DNA of 64,000 bases. Origin: a virus. The position numbers and the translations under genes are program-made. The notes under the pieces are model-generated. The model was not told where the DNA came from, searched no databases, and worked only from the letters and a program-made list of their open reading frames with translations. The DNA lies in the IMG/VR virus record IMGVR_UViG_3300042562_001598, positions 1-64,000 of that record; one strand, 5' to 3'. Positions within the stretch are counted from its first letter, which is position 1. The number at the start of each line of letters is the position of its first letter. This document shows positions 34,401 to 40,232 of this stretch, piece by piece.

Positions 34401-34819
34401 CTTCAGATAAAAAATTACGATACATTATTTTCACTACATTACATTTGGCTTCTGGAACTTTACAACAATTTGAAAGTAATGAAAACAATTTTGCGGGTAT
34501 TAAACTAAATGAATATTGGGGTGATGGAAGTAATAGTTATTTAAAAGGAAACCAATATTATTGTTCTGCGGGTAATCAACCATTCGCATTATTTAATACA
34601 CCTACAGACAATATTAATTTTTTAATTAGTAGATGGTCAAAAAGAGTTGGTAATATTAAAAGTATTACTAAAGAAGAATTAACTAAATTTTGGATTATAA
34701 ATGAGGATGCAACTCAAAAACTTCCTAATGTTTATTCTACTATGGATAAGACACAATTAACTAATATTGAAAATGAAGTACAAAAAGCTATTGATGTTGC
34801 ATACACTTTTTTCAGATAA
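28442..34819 (+). CDS. giant baseplate hub protein with C-terminal glucosaminidase-like domain
   Basis: At 2125 residues this is the largest protein in the window. Residues about 150-256 resemble gp27-type hub proteins: Phe-Leu-Pro-Ser-Ile-Ser-Val-Thr-Leu, Asn-Leu-Pro-Tyr-Pro-Met-Phe-Thr-Leu-Thr-Ile-Lys-Gly-Tyr-Tyr-Gly-Lys, then a Tyr/Phe-rich beta strand run. The middle 1500 residues are Asn/Ser/Tyr-rich beta modules. Residues about 1730-1900 include a second hub-like segment with Gln-Pro-Thr-Met-Tyr-Phe-Asn-Leu. Residues about 1970-2070 read like a peptidoglycan glucosaminidase fold (Asn-Asn-Phe-Ala-Gly-Ile-Lys-Leu, later Phe-Asn-Thr-Pro and Phe-Leu-Ile-Ser-Arg-Trp), though the catalytic Glu is not certain. 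It would puncture and digest the cell wall. The ATG overlaps the gp53-like gene. Confidence 0.7.
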   Translation: MVGSSENILVEFDYNNITIIDPNKVIDSDGKVKERNVKMEDLVMYANLECKLVPRTKLIYGISNNNDVQNISIANINFLNQGGKTLLDNSYTDELTGKGVLQGLGVNQVKQDKISTSDKPDDYFIKQTLMSNGKVGAVDNGLLGITSININQGMDFLPSISVTLEDIKGRAMFEAGDNSPYAAFFNLPYPMFTLTIKGYYGKAVKLSLMLQTFTSRYDNVNGNFKIDLKFYTYKYTMLSEVTMAALLATPHMYQSRLKISTKTTTGAVNPTEPTKDVVVERGFQKIKEVYSEYKSKGLIPDDFPEITLVQLRNNIENFIKNILDSFTKQNLDPLSYIEEYQESLRKYGGEVFLYGGTDSWFGEYMDQENFFIKKDGSKLYTFKTEFQTGQKNTDAISKLNGIIKKYNELLKNDKTLGENGSYTIDGKVISSKVSFDIAYGTFTKDIREVDINLLETYLLRTKTKSVTEDSVEFKAFVLKLQTDNYLNNIRIRDAMGNKQTGFQWFAFEGKDNFEGVLNKISKVAGDFTEQIQNELTKALSTLLQSKANGIGFVPTIRNVLAVVFASGEGFLRLMDDVHTQAWELRNNDTRKNVIFDTTIANASQDNLTSGDVKNQPVFPWPQMIVGTSGEDGSEKYTITYPGDKEVINKTKAYLSHIWPEVEFLEEFVRGYTERDSDPTPSTPKNNELNDIQRVSFTPIEFPVDNSVYGNKEEVKFFYEIFERMFMTSNYSGLIRSSEDTTDTDVITSIIAEGENINLTKSLSDENPFLIKKLKEFNLSSGNFEVLLRHISNDGTGNSWQNFIRGIFNTSYIKNKVNNSSFTFIDKNVFTNSNVTQPLISLASEDKMVNFISEKTTTNSYNFTDLYPFTDLQWDKSNLSNGSSIGSVEQTFNTTNVLVYNTNVKTISNFKQITDTDVKRPITNFLFKDVKTPQYTEDIYNGVVNNINNLNSFYSSRYYNTQLPTEGNLRYFNYSGGVSANQTVSILNTPYFINSIQQGVNNYLLDVEYPYKSAAYLFINSLPLATLREKYKTYENESSNDLDYIFATLKKFGAIHKLPYAWVLKIGSIWHRYKTYVNTNVDIIDTSWSGFSYTKNFSPIANSPETNYSLNFNNGFYDIVLEKNTTLGTEVSTVINTGFYPKLINDFNIFYQGFEVYTGYTNSDIQNGFNSGVTLNYVPSAIIDSKEGFDSKNKGRDLRIVPWSVFVNTRDGISSFIMPSQGSLINQTKNECFTNEGKLEFEVTGNTAMYNGSVRLFWSAPNYGYFDVNKVVKPLPHQYMKNVSPTSYSVFGFSVSTQENYSINGQSSGYTSMNEIFSVFEKDILDKFETEFLDFSKSIYDYQSTDISNTDSNSEKSFKNFQMLMRDLMKVPKSKGIDGKEIITDMQKQQITSLSNGLNQFLNYDVVFKYGNPANFDKRLFYSFSSPKITNPYTWDKYSITTPNTLPTSGGSVTLLQSKTNSPDVWKTLETYVGFSDVSGLTYSNNGSCITDFFVDCNVAFNTENIINLAPIIKIYATQKLKDKTLNYSKFIKLMDNYILSVKNFQDKTFNNLMIRLRQSLPDVGNASKPNFETVLEGTQTKVELWESFKAINDKWISGGDFKTKTLFEDVLLLDRASRNVGNEILIDVYKLKDLLTNIPEKVSMLSFVQTILVENNFVVMNLPSYVNFYGVQDAVKNPIPKAEGTLDFANTMFGAFMNVDYRESSAKLVCFYASKPSEHVEMKNNVDYRFKNDAFDLRKNDNPLVENQMGKNDWDKSNKVVGFNVDIGPQNQSIFYGFQVDQNPGLATAESLEVLNQMANLYGNRGGASQNVSLYNLYKNRSYTCTVSMMGNAMIQPTMYFNLRHVPMFSGPYLIQKVTHAINPGSFETIITGIRQPTASLPKINDYIQSLKTNLLKTIIDKNKQDRKNKEESIKSNSKGDVIKQKADTYNDAMNKGGNTSASVANCYPANTGGTQNIGYSEYVVVTAPKSTKESFKTIADLISSKTSDKKLRYIIFTTLHLASGTLQQFESNENNFAGIKLNEYWGDGSNSYLKGNQYYCSAGNQPFALFNTPTDNINFLISRWSKRVGNIKSITKEELTKFWIINEDATQKLPNVYSTMDKTQLTNIENEVQKAIDVAYTFFR

Positions 34820-34823
34820 CGCA

Positions 34824-34831
34824 TATTTATA
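34824..34831 (+). promoter_or_regulatory. late-type promoter TATTTATA
   Basis: GCATATTTATATATAAAACACACATTATG places the element 15 bases before the ATG at 34847, just after the hub gene stop. Confidence 0.5.
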
Positions 34832-34846
34832 TATAAAACACACATT

Positions 34847-35071
34847 ATGAGTACAAAATTAATATTAGATAATTATTTAGGTAAAAATACCAGACATTCA
34901 GAAAAAGATTTGGGTAATGGTTCTAAACAGGTATGTGATTTAGACACAGGAGATTGTTATACTATCAGAATGAAAGATGGTTTAATTGAAAGAGTTGATA
35001 ACACTTTAAATACAAATAAAAAAATCCAAGTTGAAACTTTAACTGGTGTAAAACAATTATTAAACGGATAA
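34847..35071 (+). CDS. small hypothetical protein
   Basis: This 74-residue protein has no recognised family. Its middle (Ser-Lys-Gln-Val-Cys-Asp-Leu-Asp-Thr-Gly-Asp-Cys-Tyr-Thr-Ile) is a compact beta hairpin with two cysteines five residues apart, followed by Asp-Gly-Leu-Ile-Glu-Arg-Val and a C-terminal helix. The size and the two close Cys fit a small virion or metal-binding module, but no function follows from this. It has its own late-type promoter and is followed after three bases by the Pro/Ala-rich protein at 35075. Confidence 0.55.
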   Translation: MSTKLILDNYLGKNTRHSEKDLGNGSKQVCDLDTGDCYTIRMKDGLIERVDNTLNTNKKIQVETLTGVKQLLNG

Positions 35072-35074
35072 ATT

Positions 35075-35740
35075 ATGAAAAAAATTGACGAAAAGATATT
35101 AGAAGAAATTGCTAGATATAATTCAATTAATTCTTATATTACAGAACAGGAAACGGCTTTACCCCCAGTTCCAGGTGAAGAAGAATTAGCTTTACCACCG
35201 GCTCCGGGTATGGAAGGTGTTCCACCTGTTGACCCTAATTTAGCTCCTGCGGCACCTGCGGCTCCTGAAACGGCTGCTGTTGATGTTGCGACTGACCCAG
35301 ATGTAGAAAAAGTTGAAGGTGATGGGACTGAAGAAGGTACAACAGAAGAAATGGACATTACTGATTTAGTTAAGTCTCAAAAAAATATTGAGAGTAAACA
35401 GGAAGAGTTCTTTAATACTTTGTTTAATCATTTGAATGATTTAGATAGTAAATTAGGTGAAATGGATAACATTGTTAATACATTGAATAATTTAGAAGCT
35501 AAAATTGAAAAACTTAGACCTAAAACTGCTGAAGAAAAATTAGAATTAAGAAGTTTAGATTCTGGTCCATATACGACTAAGTTATCTGATTTCTTTAATG
35601 ACAAACAAGATGATTTTGAGAAAACTGGTAAAGAGTATGTTTTAACGACAGATGAGGTTCAAGATTATTCACCAACTGAGATAAAAAAAACTTTTAGAAA
35701 CTTTGGAGATGAGACTAACTCATTTACAAACATAAGATAA
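35075..35740 (+). CDS. Pro/Ala-rich coiled-coil virion-type protein with leader
   Basis: This 221-residue protein begins MKKIDEKILEEIARYNSI, a charged helix with several [L/I]-x-E sites, and Ile-Thr-Glu at residues 22-24. Residues 28-75 are Pro/Ala/Glu-rich (repeated Leu-Pro-Pro-x-Pro-Gly) and disordered. Residues about 95-150 form a coiled coil with Leu/Ile heptads (Asn-Thr-Leu-Asn-Asn-Leu-Glu-Ala-Lys-Ile). The C-terminus is acidic and helical. The make-up resembles scaffold-like or internal head proteins of large phages. It closes the tail operon, before a strong UUCG terminator. Function is inferred only from composition. Confidence 0.55.
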   Translation: MKKIDEKILEEIARYNSINSYITEQETALPPVPGEEELALPPAPGMEGVPPVDPNLAPAAPAAPETAAVDVATDPDVEKVEGDGTEEGTTEEMDITDLVKSQKNIESKQEEFFNTLFNHLNDLDSKLGEMDNIVNTLNNLEAKIEKLRPKTAEEKLELRSLDSGPYTTKLSDFFNDKQDDFEKTGKEYVLTTDEVQDYSPTEIKKTFRNFGDETNSFTNIR

Positions 35741-35745
35741 ATATA

Positions 35746-35770
35746 ACGACCTTCGGGTCGTTTTTTTTTT
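35746..35770 (+). terminator. UUCG intrinsic terminator ending the tail module
   Basis: ACGACC pairs with GGTCGT around a TTCG tetraloop and is followed by ten T. It separates the late tail module from the early SSB promoter starting 10 bases later. Confidence 0.9.
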
Positions 35771-35779
35771 ACATATAAT

Positions 35780-35808
35780 TTGACTAACTAGATTTCTTCG
35801 CTTATACT
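35780..35808 (+). promoter_or_regulatory. sigma70-like promoter of the SSB gene
   Basis: TTGACT (35780-35785), a 17-base spacer and TATACT (35803-35808) form a sigma70-type promoter 29 bases before the SSB ATG. It matches the spacing of the polymerase promoter at 1064-1092. Confidence 0.6.
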
Positions 35809-35837
35809 TATCTAAACAATTAAAACTTATATAATTT

Positions 35838-36698
35838 ATGGCGACAACAAACAATTCATTAGATGCTGTATTAGCACAGTACGAGAAATCAAAACAAGGT
35901 GGTTCTTCAACGACAAACAAAATGTCACAAGAAGACAGAATGAAAAAATACTTTGCGGCAATTCTAACCGACAAAGAAACACAAGGACAAAGAAGAGTAA
36001 GAATCTTACCTACTACAGATGGAACTTCACCATTTAAGGAAGTATGGTATCACGAGATTCAGGTTGATGGAAAATTCCAAAAATTCTATGACCCGGGTAA
36101 AAACGATAATGAGCGTTCACCTTTGAATGAGGTTTACGAAGATTTGCGTTCAACTGGAAAAGAGTCTGACAAAAAATTAGCGTCAACTTACCAATCAAGA
36201 AAATTTTACATTGTTAAAGTTATTGACAGAGATAACGAAGCTGACGGACCTAAATTTTGGAGATTCAAGGACAATTACAAGAATGATGGTATCTTGGATA
36301 AAATCATCCCAATTTGGAGAAACAAAGGTGATATTACTGACGCTGACACAGGTCGTGATTTGATTTTAGAATTAACTAAAGCTAAAACCCCTAAAGGAGC
36401 TCTATATACAGTTATTCAAACAATTATGCACGATGACCCAGCTCCTTTGAGTGATGACAAAGAAGTTTCAGATTCTTGGGTAAACGACCCAACTACTTGG
36501 AACGATGTTTACGCTAAAAAACCTTTGGAATATTTGGAAGCGATTGCTGTTGGTGAAACACCTCGTTGGGACAGTGATAAAGGTGGTTATGTTTACGGTG
36601 ATAGTACTTCAGGTGAAGCATCTTTTGGTGGAACAACTAAAAAAGAAGTTCTTGACCCCCAATTACACGATGAACCGGCTGATGATATGCCTTTCTAA
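35838..36698 (+). CDS. single-stranded DNA-binding protein (gp32-like)
   Basis: This 286-residue protein is close to T4 gp32 in length (301) and layout. An N-terminal basic, flexible arm is followed by Arg-Met-Lys-Lys-Tyr-Phe and a core with Arg-Arg-Val-Arg-Ile-Leu-Pro, Trp-Tyr-His-Glu-Ile, Phe-Tyr-Asp-Pro-Gly and Phe-Tyr-Ile-Val-Lys-Val, as in the gp32 OB fold. The C-terminus is acidic and ends Asp-Asp-Met-Pro-Phe, like the Asp-Asp-Ile-Pro-Phe tip of bacterial SSB that recruits partner proteins. It coats single strands during replication and recombination. It opens the replication module under its own sigma70-like promoter; uvsX-like follows after a hairpin. Confidence 0.8.
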   Translation: MATTNNSLDAVLAQYEKSKQGGSSTTNKMSQEDRMKKYFAAILTDKETQGQRRVRILPTTDGTSPFKEVWYHEIQVDGKFQKFYDPGKNDNERSPLNEVYEDLRSTGKESDKKLASTYQSRKFYIVKVIDRDNEADGPKFWRFKDNYKNDGILDKIIPIWRNKGDITDADTGRDLILELTKAKTPKGALYTVIQTIMHDDPAPLSDDKEVSDSWVNDPTTWNDVYAKKPLEYLEAIAVGETPRWDSDKGGYVYGDSTSGEASFGGTTKKEVLDPQLHDEPADDMPF

Positions 36699-36710
36699 AA
36701 ATTAATTACT

Positions 36711-36743
36711 ACATAGACTCTGAGTTAATCTTGGGGTCTATGT
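36711..36743 (+). promoter_or_regulatory. hairpin between SSB and UvsX genes
   Basis: ACATAGAC (36711-36718) pairs with GTCTATGT (36736-36743) in a perfect eight-base stem, 12 bases after the SSB stop. No T run follows, so it is more likely an mRNA processing, stability or translation-control element than a terminator. Confidence 0.4.
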
Positions 36744-36765
36744 ATTATAACTAAAACACTAACAA

Positions 36766-37764
36766 ATGGCGATAAAGAAAAAAACATTCTCACTGGATGA
36801 TATTAAGGGTAAATTCTCTACAAAAACTAAATATAAAGCGGAGAGTTATTATAACTGTGGTGAAGCTTTTTATGAAGCTTGTGGGATACCAGGTCCGGTA
36901 ATGGGGGGTATTAATATGATGTTGGGTCATAGTAATAGTTCAAAAACTACAGCAATGATTTTAGCTGCGGTAGATGCTCAAAAACGAGGTGACTTACCTG
37001 TGTTTATTATTACCGAAAAGAAATGGTCATGGTCTCATGCTGTTGAATTGGGTTTACAAGCAGAACAAGATGCTGATGGAAATTGGGATGGTCAATTTAT
37101 CTTTAATGATAGTTTTGATTATATTGAACAAGCAACAGACTTTATTAATTCTGTTTTGGACACACAAGAAGCGGGGGACATTCCATATAATCTTTTATTC
37201 TTATGGGATTCTGTAGGGTCTATACCATGTAAGATGACCTTTGAGGGTAAAGGTGGAAAGATGCACAACGCGTCAGCTCTTTCAGATAAGATAGGTATGG
37301 GAATCCATTCAAGAATATCAAAATCAAAAAAAGAGGACTATCCGTATTATAATACAATGGTTGTTATTAACCAACCTTGGGTAGATTTACCGGATTCGCC
37401 TTTTGGTCAACCGGAAATTAAAGCGAAAGGTGGGGAGGCGTTATGGTTAGCGTCAAGTATTGTATTCTTATTTGGTAATCAAAAGAAATCAGGTATTAAT
37501 CATATTACAGCGACTAAAAACAATAGAACAGTATCTTATGCTATTAGAACTAAAGTATCAATACTGAAAAATCATGTTAATGGAATAGCTTTTAAGGATG
37601 GTAAAATTATTGCTGTACCACAAGGCTATATTAAAGATGATAAAGTAGCGATTGATAAATACAAAAAAGAATATTCAGGATATTGGAGTAAAATCTTAGG
37701 GGGTGAAGGCGAAATCTCCTTCAAGGAAGACACATTGAGTGGTCTTGAACCGGAAGAGGATTAA
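36766..37764 (+). CDS. uvsX: recombinase UvsX (RecA family)
   Basis: This 332-residue protein is the strand-exchange recombinase. The Walker A loop reads Gly54-His-Ser-Asn-Ser-Ser-Lys60-Thr-Thr62, matching the unusual Gly-Pro-Ser-Lys-Ser-Phe-Lys-Ser loop of T4 UvsX rather than RecA. Glu84 after a beta strand (Phe-Ile-Ile-Thr-Glu) is the likely catalytic glutamate, and Walker B ends Leu-Phe-Leu-Trp-Asp148-Ser. A later Ala-Lys-Gly-Gly-Glu-Ala-Leu segment is the family's DNA-binding loop region. It is shorter than T4 UvsX (about 390). It lies between the SSB and exonuclease genes, in keeping with recombination-dependent replication. Confidence 0.88.
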   Translation: MAIKKKTFSLDDIKGKFSTKTKYKAESYYNCGEAFYEACGIPGPVMGGINMMLGHSNSSKTTAMILAAVDAQKRGDLPVFIITEKKWSWSHAVELGLQAEQDADGNWDGQFIFNDSFDYIEQATDFINSVLDTQEAGDIPYNLLFLWDSVGSIPCKMTFEGKGGKMHNASALSDKIGMGIHSRISKSKKEDYPYYNTMVVINQPWVDLPDSPFGQPEIKAKGGEALWLASSIVFLFGNQKKSGINHITATKNNRTVSYAIRTKVSILKNHVNGIAFKDGKIIAVPQGYIKDDKVAIDKYKKEYSGYWSKILGGEGEISFKEDTLSGLEPEED

Positions 37765-37774
37765 AAAAAAATTG

Positions 37775-37801
37775 ATACTATTACTACTTTTTAGTATTTT
37801 T
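37775..37801 (+). terminator. weak intrinsic terminator after uvsX
   Basis: ATACTA (37775-37780) pairs with TAGTAT (37792-37797) and is followed by TTTT. It separates uvsX from the inserted RHH-HNH cassette. Confidence 0.5.
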
Positions 37802-37803
37802 AT

Positions 37804-37813
37804 GATATTTATA
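37804..37813 (+). promoter_or_regulatory. late-type promoter GATATTTATA
   Basis: GATATTTATATAATATG places the TATTTATA core four bases before the ATG of the second small RHH gene. The sequence and spacing nearly repeat those at 3907, although this cassette lies inside the early module. Confidence 0.5.
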
Positions 37814-37817
37814 TAAT

Positions 37818-37970
37818 ATGGGAAGACTTAAAATTGATGACGACAAAAAAAAAGTGAAAGTTTCTGTGGCTATTGACCCTGAACTACCACAATACTTTAA
37901 AGATAGGTCTATTAATTTATCTTCCCTTGTTAATAAATTATTAAAAGAATATATTAAAGATGGAAACTAA
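37818..37970 (+). CDS. small ribbon-helix-helix protein, RHH-HNH cassette 2
   Basis: This 50-residue protein starts MGRLKIDDDKKK, followed by a strand (KVKVSVAI), Asp-Pro-Glu-Leu, and two helices with Leu-Ser-Ser-Leu-Val-Asn-Lys-Leu-Leu, a clear ribbon-helix-helix layout. It is the counterpart of the protein at 3920-4075: both start MGR-x-K, both have the same promoter at the same distance, and both overlap an HNH endonuclease gene (11 bases here). The pairing at two distant loci shows that the two genes travel together. Its role, autoregulation or DNA targeting, is inference. Confidence 0.7.
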   Translation: MGRLKIDDDKKKVKVSVAIDPELPQYFKDRSINLSSLVNKLLKEYIKDGN

Positions 37971-38688
37971 AGTTTGTATTAAATGTCATTTGGATAAAGA
38001 ATTATCTAATTTTAGAAAACGTAAAGACTCTAAAGATGGTTTTAGAGGTGAATGTAAAGAATGTTCTTATTTATTTTGGAAAAATTATAGGGATAATAAT
38101 CTTGAAATTCTGAAAGAAAAGAAAAAAAAACAATACATTGATACTAAAGAAAAAACATTATTAAGGGTTAAAAAATATCGAGAAAGAAATATTACTATTA
38201 TTAGAGAAAAAGATAGAGAAAGGTCCAAAGAAACACGTAAAAAAGAACCGAATAAGTATAAAATATATTATGATAAAAATAAGGAAGATATTTTACGTTA
38301 TAAAAAAATATGGGCTGAAAAAAATAAAGAAGTTATTAAAGTTAAAAAAAATCATTATAACACTTTAAGATTAAAAAACGATTTAATTTTTCGTTTAAGA
38401 CATACTATGAGGTCTAGACTTCGTTCATTTCTTAAAACTCGTAATATTACAAAAAAAAATAAAACTTTTGATATTGTAGGTTGTTCTCCGGAATTTCTTA
38501 AAGAACATTTAGAGTCTCAATTTGTTGAAGGTATGGCCTGGGATAACAGAAAGGAATGGCATATTGACCATATCATTCCATTATCTTCAGCAAAAACAGA
38601 AGAAGACATTTACAAGTTATGTCATTACACTAATCTCCAACCATTATGGGCTGAAGATAATATAAAAAAGAGTAACAAAATATTATAG
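37960..38688 (+). CDS. HNH homing-type endonuclease, cassette 2
   Basis: This 242-residue protein has an N-terminal Cys6-xx-Cys9 plus second Cys-xx-Cys zinc element, a very Lys-rich helical middle, and a C-terminal HNH core with His-Ile-Asp-His-Ile-Ile-Pro-Leu and Asn-Leu-Gln-Pro-Leu-Trp followed by Asp-Asn. The last 85 residues match the protein at 4056-4775 closely, including Gly-Cys-Ser-Pro-x-Phe-Leu-Lys-Glu-His. The middle parts differ, which suggests different DNA targets. It sits between uvsX and the exonuclease gene, both intact, so the cassette is an insertion. The exonuclease gene starts nine bases after its stop. Confidence 0.85.
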   Translation: METKVCIKCHLDKELSNFRKRKDSKDGFRGECKECSYLFWKNYRDNNLEILKEKKKKQYIDTKEKTLLRVKKYRERNITIIREKDRERSKETRKKEPNKYKIYYDKNKEDILRYKKIWAEKNKEVIKVKKNHYNTLRLKNDLIFRLRHTMRSRLRSFLKTRNITKKNKTFDIVGCSPEFLKEHLESQFVEGMAWDNRKEWHIDHIIPLSSAKTEEDIYKLCHYTNLQPLWAEDNIKKSNKIL

Positions 38689-38697
38689 TAACAATCG

Positions 38698-39735
38698 GTG
38701 AAAAATTCACCACAAAACAAAAGAAAAGTGACCAAAACACTTCTTATTGATGGTAATAATTTACTGAAGATTGGGGTTAAGGGGGTTAAAGACTTCTTCC
38801 ACAAGGGTAAACATGTTGGGGGAACTTGGCATTTTATCAACACATTACGACGATTCGTTGATGAACAAAACTTTGATAAAGTTGTTGTTATGTGGGATGG
38901 TAATGATAGTTCTTTAGCTCGTAAATTAATCTACCCCCAATACAAATCAAATCGAAACTTGGATATTAACCAAGAACAAGAAAATTCATTCACGGAACAG
39001 AAAGACCGGGTAAAACAATACCTGGAGGAAGGTTTTATTCGTCAAATAATTGTGGATAACAATGAAGCTGATGATTTGATTGCGTATTATTGTCAAATAT
39101 CTGAAGATGAACATAAGACAATATTCTCCGGTGATAAGGATTTAACTCAATTAATTTCGGATAAGGTATCACTATATTCTCCATCAACTAAGATAACTTA
39201 TAAAAATGGTGATAAGATAAAAATATACCATTATGACATTCCACATAGTAATATGATAACTTATAAGATATTGGCTGGTGATAAGTCTGATAATATTGAT
39301 GGAATCTATTACTTGGGTGAGAAAACTTTAATGAAAATATTCCCTGAATTATTTGACTCCGAGGTAAAAATTGCCGATATTCTTAAAAAGGCGGAAACCC
39401 TATTAAAGGAGGATAAAGACAACAAGGCTTTACAGAATTTATTATCGGGTAAAACAAAAAGTGGGATTTATGGTGAAGAATATTTTTTTATTAACGAAAA
39501 AATCATAAATTTGTCCAATCCAATAATAACCGATGAGGCTAAAGAATTGGTTGAGTTGTATTATAAAGAAAGTTTAGACCCGGATGGTCGGGGATATAAG
39601 AATTTTATTAAAATGATGATGGAAGACGGGTTCTTCAAGTTTTTACCGAAAGGTGATGATGCTTGGGTAAATTTTGTCAAACCATTTCTAAAATTAACCA
39701 GAAAAGAAAAGAGAAACCACAAACAAATTAAATAA
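38698..39735 (+). CDS. 5'-3' exonuclease / RNase H (T4 Rnh-like, FEN1 family)
   Basis: This 345-residue protein is a flap-nuclease family enzyme that removes RNA primers and 5' flaps on the lagging strand. The acidic metal-binding residues are in order: Asp18 (Leu-Ile-Asp-Gly-Asn-Asn), Asp67 (Trp-Asp-Gly-Asn-Asp), Glu123 and Asp125-Asp126 (Asn-Glu-Ala-Asp-Asp), Asp146 and Asp148 (Ser-Gly-Asp-Lys-Asp), and Asp195/Asp198 (Ala-Gly-Asp-Lys-Ser-Asp-Asn-Ile). The last one opens the helix-hairpin DNA-binding region. T4 RNase H is 305 residues. The start is GTG at 38698; a GTG ten codons later, just before the first strand, is possible. It is encoded right after the HNH cassette and probably shares its transcript. 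Confidence 0.9.
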   Translation: MKNSPQNKRKVTKTLLIDGNNLLKIGVKGVKDFFHKGKHVGGTWHFINTLRRFVDEQNFDKVVVMWDGNDSSLARKLIYPQYKSNRNLDINQEQENSFTEQKDRVKQYLEEGFIRQIIVDNNEADDLIAYYCQISEDEHKTIFSGDKDLTQLISDKVSLYSPSTKITYKNGDKIKIYHYDIPHSNMITYKILAGDKSDNIDGIYYLGEKTLMKIFPELFDSEVKIADILKKAETLLKEDKDNKALQNLLSGKTKSGIYGEEYFFINEKIINLSNPIITDEAKELVELYYKESLDPDGRGYKNFIKMMMEDGFFKFLPKGDDAWVNFVKPFLKLTRKEKRNHKQIK

Positions 39736-39752
39736 TTAATAAATAAACAAAA

Positions 39753-40205
39753 ATGAAAGACCAAGAATCAGTAAAATTAGAATTTTTAATGACCGTTAAC
39801 GATAACATTATCGTACAAAGATTTTTTAATGTTAGAGACTTCAATCCGGAGGCTAAATCTTCAGTTGATTTGTATAATATTCTTTATGATTTTAAGATTG
39901 ATATTGAGGACCAATTGAAGGTTAAAACCACAAATTACATGCTTGATAATATGTATGATATTATCCATAACCCTAACATTTTGGAAACATCAGTTATTGA
40001 AGGTCCGGAGTATTTTAACATCTACATCAAACAAGGCGATGTGACAATTTGTCATAGACAGGTGGATGCGAAAATATACCCGCCTAAGATTAGATACACT
40101 GTAGATGTCCGTCCTTACTTGAAAAGTTTACTAAACTCTTTGACTGACACTTTTTCATCTCAAGAATTAAATTTTGAATATGCTGATGTTCTTTTGAAAC
40201 GATAA
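39753..40205 (+). CDS. conserved hypothetical protein of replication module
   Basis: This 150-residue protein has no catalytic motif. It starts with beta strands (Val-Lys-Leu-Glu-Phe-Leu-Met, Ile-Ile-Val-Gln-Arg-Phe-Phe-Asn-Val), has a central acidic helix with Tyr and Asp, then Asp-Val-Thr-Ile-Cys-His-Arg-Gln-Val-Asp and Arg-Tyr-Thr-Val-Asp-Val-Arg-Pro-Tyr, and ends in a helix. The mix of strand and helix and its place between exonuclease and helicase suggest an accessory replication factor, for instance a helicase- or SSB-interacting protein, but I recognise no homologue. It follows the exonuclease by 17 bases. Confidence 0.55.
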   Translation: MKDQESVKLEFLMTVNDNIIVQRFFNVRDFNPEAKSSVDLYNILYDFKIDIEDQLKVKTTNYMLDNMYDIIHNPNILETSVIEGPEYFNIYIKQGDVTICHRQVDAKIYPPKIRYTVDVRPYLKSLLNSLTDTFSSQELNFEYADVLLKR

Positions 40206-40213
40206 TATTTATC
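40204..40213 (+). promoter_or_regulatory. possible late-type promoter AATATTTATC
   Basis: AATATTTATC overlaps the end of the preceding gene and lies 19 bases before the helicase ATG. The last base differs from the consensus A, so this is a weak match. Confidence 0.3.
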
Positions 40214-40232
40214 AATAACTAAAAGAAACATT

